DNA from: an uncultured Oscillospiraceae bacterium
GTDB taxonomy: Bacteria > Bacillota > Clostridia > Oscillospirales > Oscillospiraceae
NCBI GenBank assembly: GCA_944385475.1
Contig: CALWXJ010000002.1
Location: 1-33,112, forward strand
DNA length: 33,112 nt
Reading direction: 5' to 3'
A program made the translations under genes and the position numbers. Below are positions 31,430 through 33,112 of the stretch, one piece after another. A model generated the notes under the pieces. The model was not told the origin of the DNA and searched no databases. It worked only from the letters and a program-made list of their open reading frames with translations. Positions within the stretch are counted from its first letter, which is position 1. Each line of letters begins with the position of its first letter.

Positions 31430-32443
31430 TTAGCTAAATGTGTATTGGGTTGCATATCTGTTCTTTAATTGATATGCCCAATGTCCACTTTCTCGATATT
31501 TAACAAGTTTCCCCGAGGAGGCAAATCCAGCCAAAATGCGATTTGCCGTGGCAGCTGATACTCCACATAACGCCCGCACATCTGCATTCATGATAAACTC
31601 ATGCGTTTCCAAAAACTTTTCAATCTGCTTCCAGCGCATCGTTGCCTTATCCATCGGCCCATCGCTCATTTCATCACTCGTATTGATTGCATCAATGAGC
31701 GATGCCTTGATGGTTGAGAGCATGAACTCGATAAACGCTGTGGACTCTCCGGCATCGTTAGACGCATTGATTGCTGCATAGTATTCCGGTTGACGGGCGT
31801 GGATCATGGACTCTACCGGCAACCAAGCAAAGGTCGGGTTCCATTTGGAGAGCAGCAACGTATGCCATAGGCGACCAATACGACCATTGCCGTCAGCAAA
31901 GGGATGGATCAGCTCCAGCTCGTAGTGAAACACGCAGCTGCGGATCAGCATGTGTATGTCGCTGTTCTTCACCCAGTCCAACAGTTCCATCACCAAATCC
32001 GGTACATATTGCGGAAGTGTTCCAAAGTGTAGGACATGCCCCTCCTGATTGACAACGCCGACTGGACGGGAACGGAACATACCAGATTCCTCAACCAAGC
32101 CTTGCGTCATAATGCCATGGGCCATCAGCAGATCGTCCACAGCGTAAGGATCAAGCTCATCCATCCGCTCATAGATCTCATAGGCATTCTTGACCTCCGC
32201 AATATCCTTCGGCGGAGCCAGCACCTGCTTGCCGTTCAGAACTGCGGTAACCTGTTCCAGACTCAGGGTGTTCTGTTCAATAGCCAGAGAGCCGTGGATC
32301 GTCCGGATACGGTTTGTCCGCCGCAAGGTTGGGTTTGCAGACAGCTGATTGGTGGAAGTCAACTTGCCCACCAGTTCGGCGATTTCCGCCACCTCATGGA
32401 TCATCGTATTTGTAATTTCAAAAGGAGGTTTCTTGTTCCTCAT
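31430..32443 (-). CDS. Fic-domain protein with C-terminal winged helix
   Basis: Fic enzymes transfer AMP (or other nucleotide groups) to target proteins. The 337-residue protein has the full active-site motif HPFADGNGRIGR (180-191), with H180 catalytic and D184 for Mg. An N-terminal S52-L-A-I-E56-Q segment resembles the class II inhibitory (S/T)xxxE(G/N) helix, here with Gln in the last place, so self-inhibition is expected. The C-terminal 70 residues form a winged-helix-like domain (NADVRALCGVSAATANRILAG), suggesting autoregulation. It is the first gene of the operon with the protease and membrane protein; AGGTG-type ribosome binding site. Confidence 0.92.
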   Translation of the reverse strand: MRNKKPPFEITNTMIHEVAEIAELVGKLTSTNQLSANPTLRRTNRIRTIHGSLAIEQNTLSLEQVTAVLNGKQVLAPPKDIAEVKNAYEIYERMDELDPYAVDDLLMAHGIMTQGLVEESGMFRSRPVGVVNQEGHVLHFGTLPQYVPDLVMELLDWVKNSDIHMLIRSCVFHYELELIHPFADGNGRIGRLWHTLLLSKWNPTFAWLPVESMIHARQPEYYAAINASNDAGESTAFIEFMLSTIKASLIDAINTSDEMSDGPMDKATMRWKQIEKFLETHEFIMNADVRALCGVSAATANRILAGFASSGKLVKYRESGHWAYQLKNRYATQYTFS

Positions 32444-32477
32444 AGAAGCACCTCATGTGAAAGATTCGTTCGACAGT

Positions 32478-32506
32478 ATTATACCACACATCACTCGTTT
32501 CATCAA
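32478..32506 (-). promoter_or_regulatory. Promoter of the Fic-protease-membrane protein operon
   Basis: On the minus strand TTGATG (32506-32501), 17 nt, TATAAT (32483-32478) with a TGG extended element. The leader is about 30 nt. Confidence 0.82.
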
Positions 32507-32534
32507 TCATTTTTGGCGACATGATTGAGTGATG
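32489..32534. repeat. Interrupted inverted repeat over the Fic promoter
   Basis: CATCACTC (32489-32496) and CAATCAT (32504-32510) are both complementary to ATGATTGAGTGATG (32521-32534). The left arm covers the spacer and -35, a good place for a repressor, possibly the Fic winged helix itself (inference). Confidence 0.5.
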
Positions 32535-32558
32535 GAGTGTATTGCTTTTATAAAATAG

Positions 32559-32584
32559 GGCCCGGAGAGGGAACTCTCCGGGCC
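32559..32584. terminator. Strong hairpin upstream of the Fic promoter
   Basis: An 11-bp perfect stem GGCCCGGAGAG/CTCTCCGGGCC with a 4-nt loop. GTTTCAATTT follows on the plus strand and CTATTTTAT on the minus, so it may terminate weakly in both directions. Confidence 0.55.
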
Positions 32585-32813
32585 GTTTCAATTTAGATTG
32601 TTATTATTCAATTCGAACCCATACATGAATTTCTCAAACTGATTTCGAGTGCCATGGAGTGAAATTCCCTTAAAAGTCGCTAAGAGACTTTAGGCTCCCT
32701 CCAAAACACAAACCACTCGCACTCCACGCCAAATGCAATCGCAAACGGTAGTGTAGAAAAAGCGTAGAAACGCCCTCTACCCTGCACAAAAGGATACCCC
32801 AAAAATGCAGTAA
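32585..32813. other. Non-coding stretch at the right side of the island
   Basis: No convincing reading frame or RNA gene. A small hairpin TAAAAGTC/GACTTTA lies near 32670-32692, and short repeats of GTAGAAA occur near 32750-32770. Together with 32444-32584 this makes a 370-nt gap holding only the Fic promoter region and the hairpin. It may contain the right boundary of the island. Confidence 0.4.
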
Positions 32814-33112
32814 AATCAAGGGTTAGCGGCAGAAAAGAGAAAACTGACCCACACGATTTCGAAGCGCATCCGAGACCAGTTGATCCGACTCTATGAGCAG
32901 GGATTCCGCCAGTTCTGGGTGGGCGGCGCCTTGGGCGTGGACATGTGGGCCGGCGAAATTCTGCTCCGCCTCAAAGAACAGCCAAAATATAGTGAGATGC
33001 AACTGATGATCGCACTCCCCTTTGAAGGACATGATAGGAACTGGGAGGAGCGCAGCCGCAAACGCATGGCTTTTCTCATACAGCACAGTTCGGAAACGGT
33101 GAGCACAGGTCA
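32814..33112 (+). pseudogene. DUF1273/SLOG-family protein fragment lacking its N-terminus, continuing past the window
   Basis: The frame is open from 32814 to the edge and matches the DUF1273 (YpsA-like, SLOG/Rossmann) pattern: LIRLYEQGFRQFWVGGALGV, DMWAGEILL, LMIALPFEGHD. These proteins normally begin with a short strand followed by TGHRP and some 20-30 further residues before this point. Here that part is missing, a stop lies at 32811-32813, and no ATG or ribosome binding site is seen before the conserved core. The 5' end was probably removed when the neighbouring island inserted. The 3' end is outside the window. Confidence 0.75.

Overview
The window looks like a chromosomal segment of a GC-rich, endospore-forming member of the Clostridia, most likely an Oscillospiraceae-type gut anaerobe (inference). 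The reasons are strong AGGAGG-type ribosome binding sites, near-consensus sigma-A promoters, the Firmicute order rpoB-rpoC-L7Ae-rpsL-rpsG-fusA-tuf, a sporulation sigma-K gene, and anaerobe genes such as hybrid-cluster protein and a 2-hydroxyacyl-CoA dehydratase-related protein. No rRNA, tRNA or CRISPR array was seen.

Layout. Positions 1-12700, minus strand: the translation/transcription core. rpoB and rpoC have their own promoter (11887-11915) and a strong terminator (4060-4098). A second consensus promoter (3944-3972) then drives an L7Ae-like gene, rpsL, rpsG, fusA and tuf (cut by the left edge). Upstream of rpoB are two small membrane-protein genes instead of the usual rplJ-rplL. Positions 12900-18130: a GNAT acetyltransferase, an 82-nt palindrome, a beta-CASP metallo-beta-lactamase RNase-like protein with the rRNA methyltransferase RlmD (minus), and a dehydratase-activase-related protein (plus). 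Positions 18200-23670: secA, then pgeF overlapping a lipoprotein substrate-binding gene (plus). Positions 23670-24410: a minus-strand reading frame that joins a GIY-YIG domain to a NimA-like flavoprotein domain.

The most notable region starts at 24502. The gene for the late mother-cell sporulation factor sigma-K is split: its first 65 codons lie at 24502-24696 and the rest at 29710-30162. Between them is a 5,019-bp element bounded by AAAAA direct repeats, a miniature 'skin' element. Joining the two repeats restores the SigK frame exactly. The element carries a large serine recombinase (SpoIVCA type) whose stop codon lies in the left attachment core, a 62-residue overlapping upstream gene (candidate directionality factor) behind a good sigma-E-type promoter, and unusual cargo: a Crp/Fnr regulator, hcp (with an in-frame TAG at codon 35) and tspO. 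In the predicted excised circle the ends form an imperfect 12-bp inverted repeat centred on the AA core.

Downstream, sigK stops abruptly inside its -35 recognition helix. A lower-GC island follows, carrying a three-gene minus-strand operon: a Fic protein, a trypsin-like serine protease, and an unrecognised two-helix membrane protein coupled to the protease by a TAATG overlap. At the far side of the island is a DUF1273/SLOG-like gene without its N-terminus. The island therefore appears to have replaced the sigK 3' end and the start of that neighbour. The protease-membrane protein-Fic cluster is a candidate uncharacterised conflict/defence module. These interpretations come from reading the sequence only; no database search was run.
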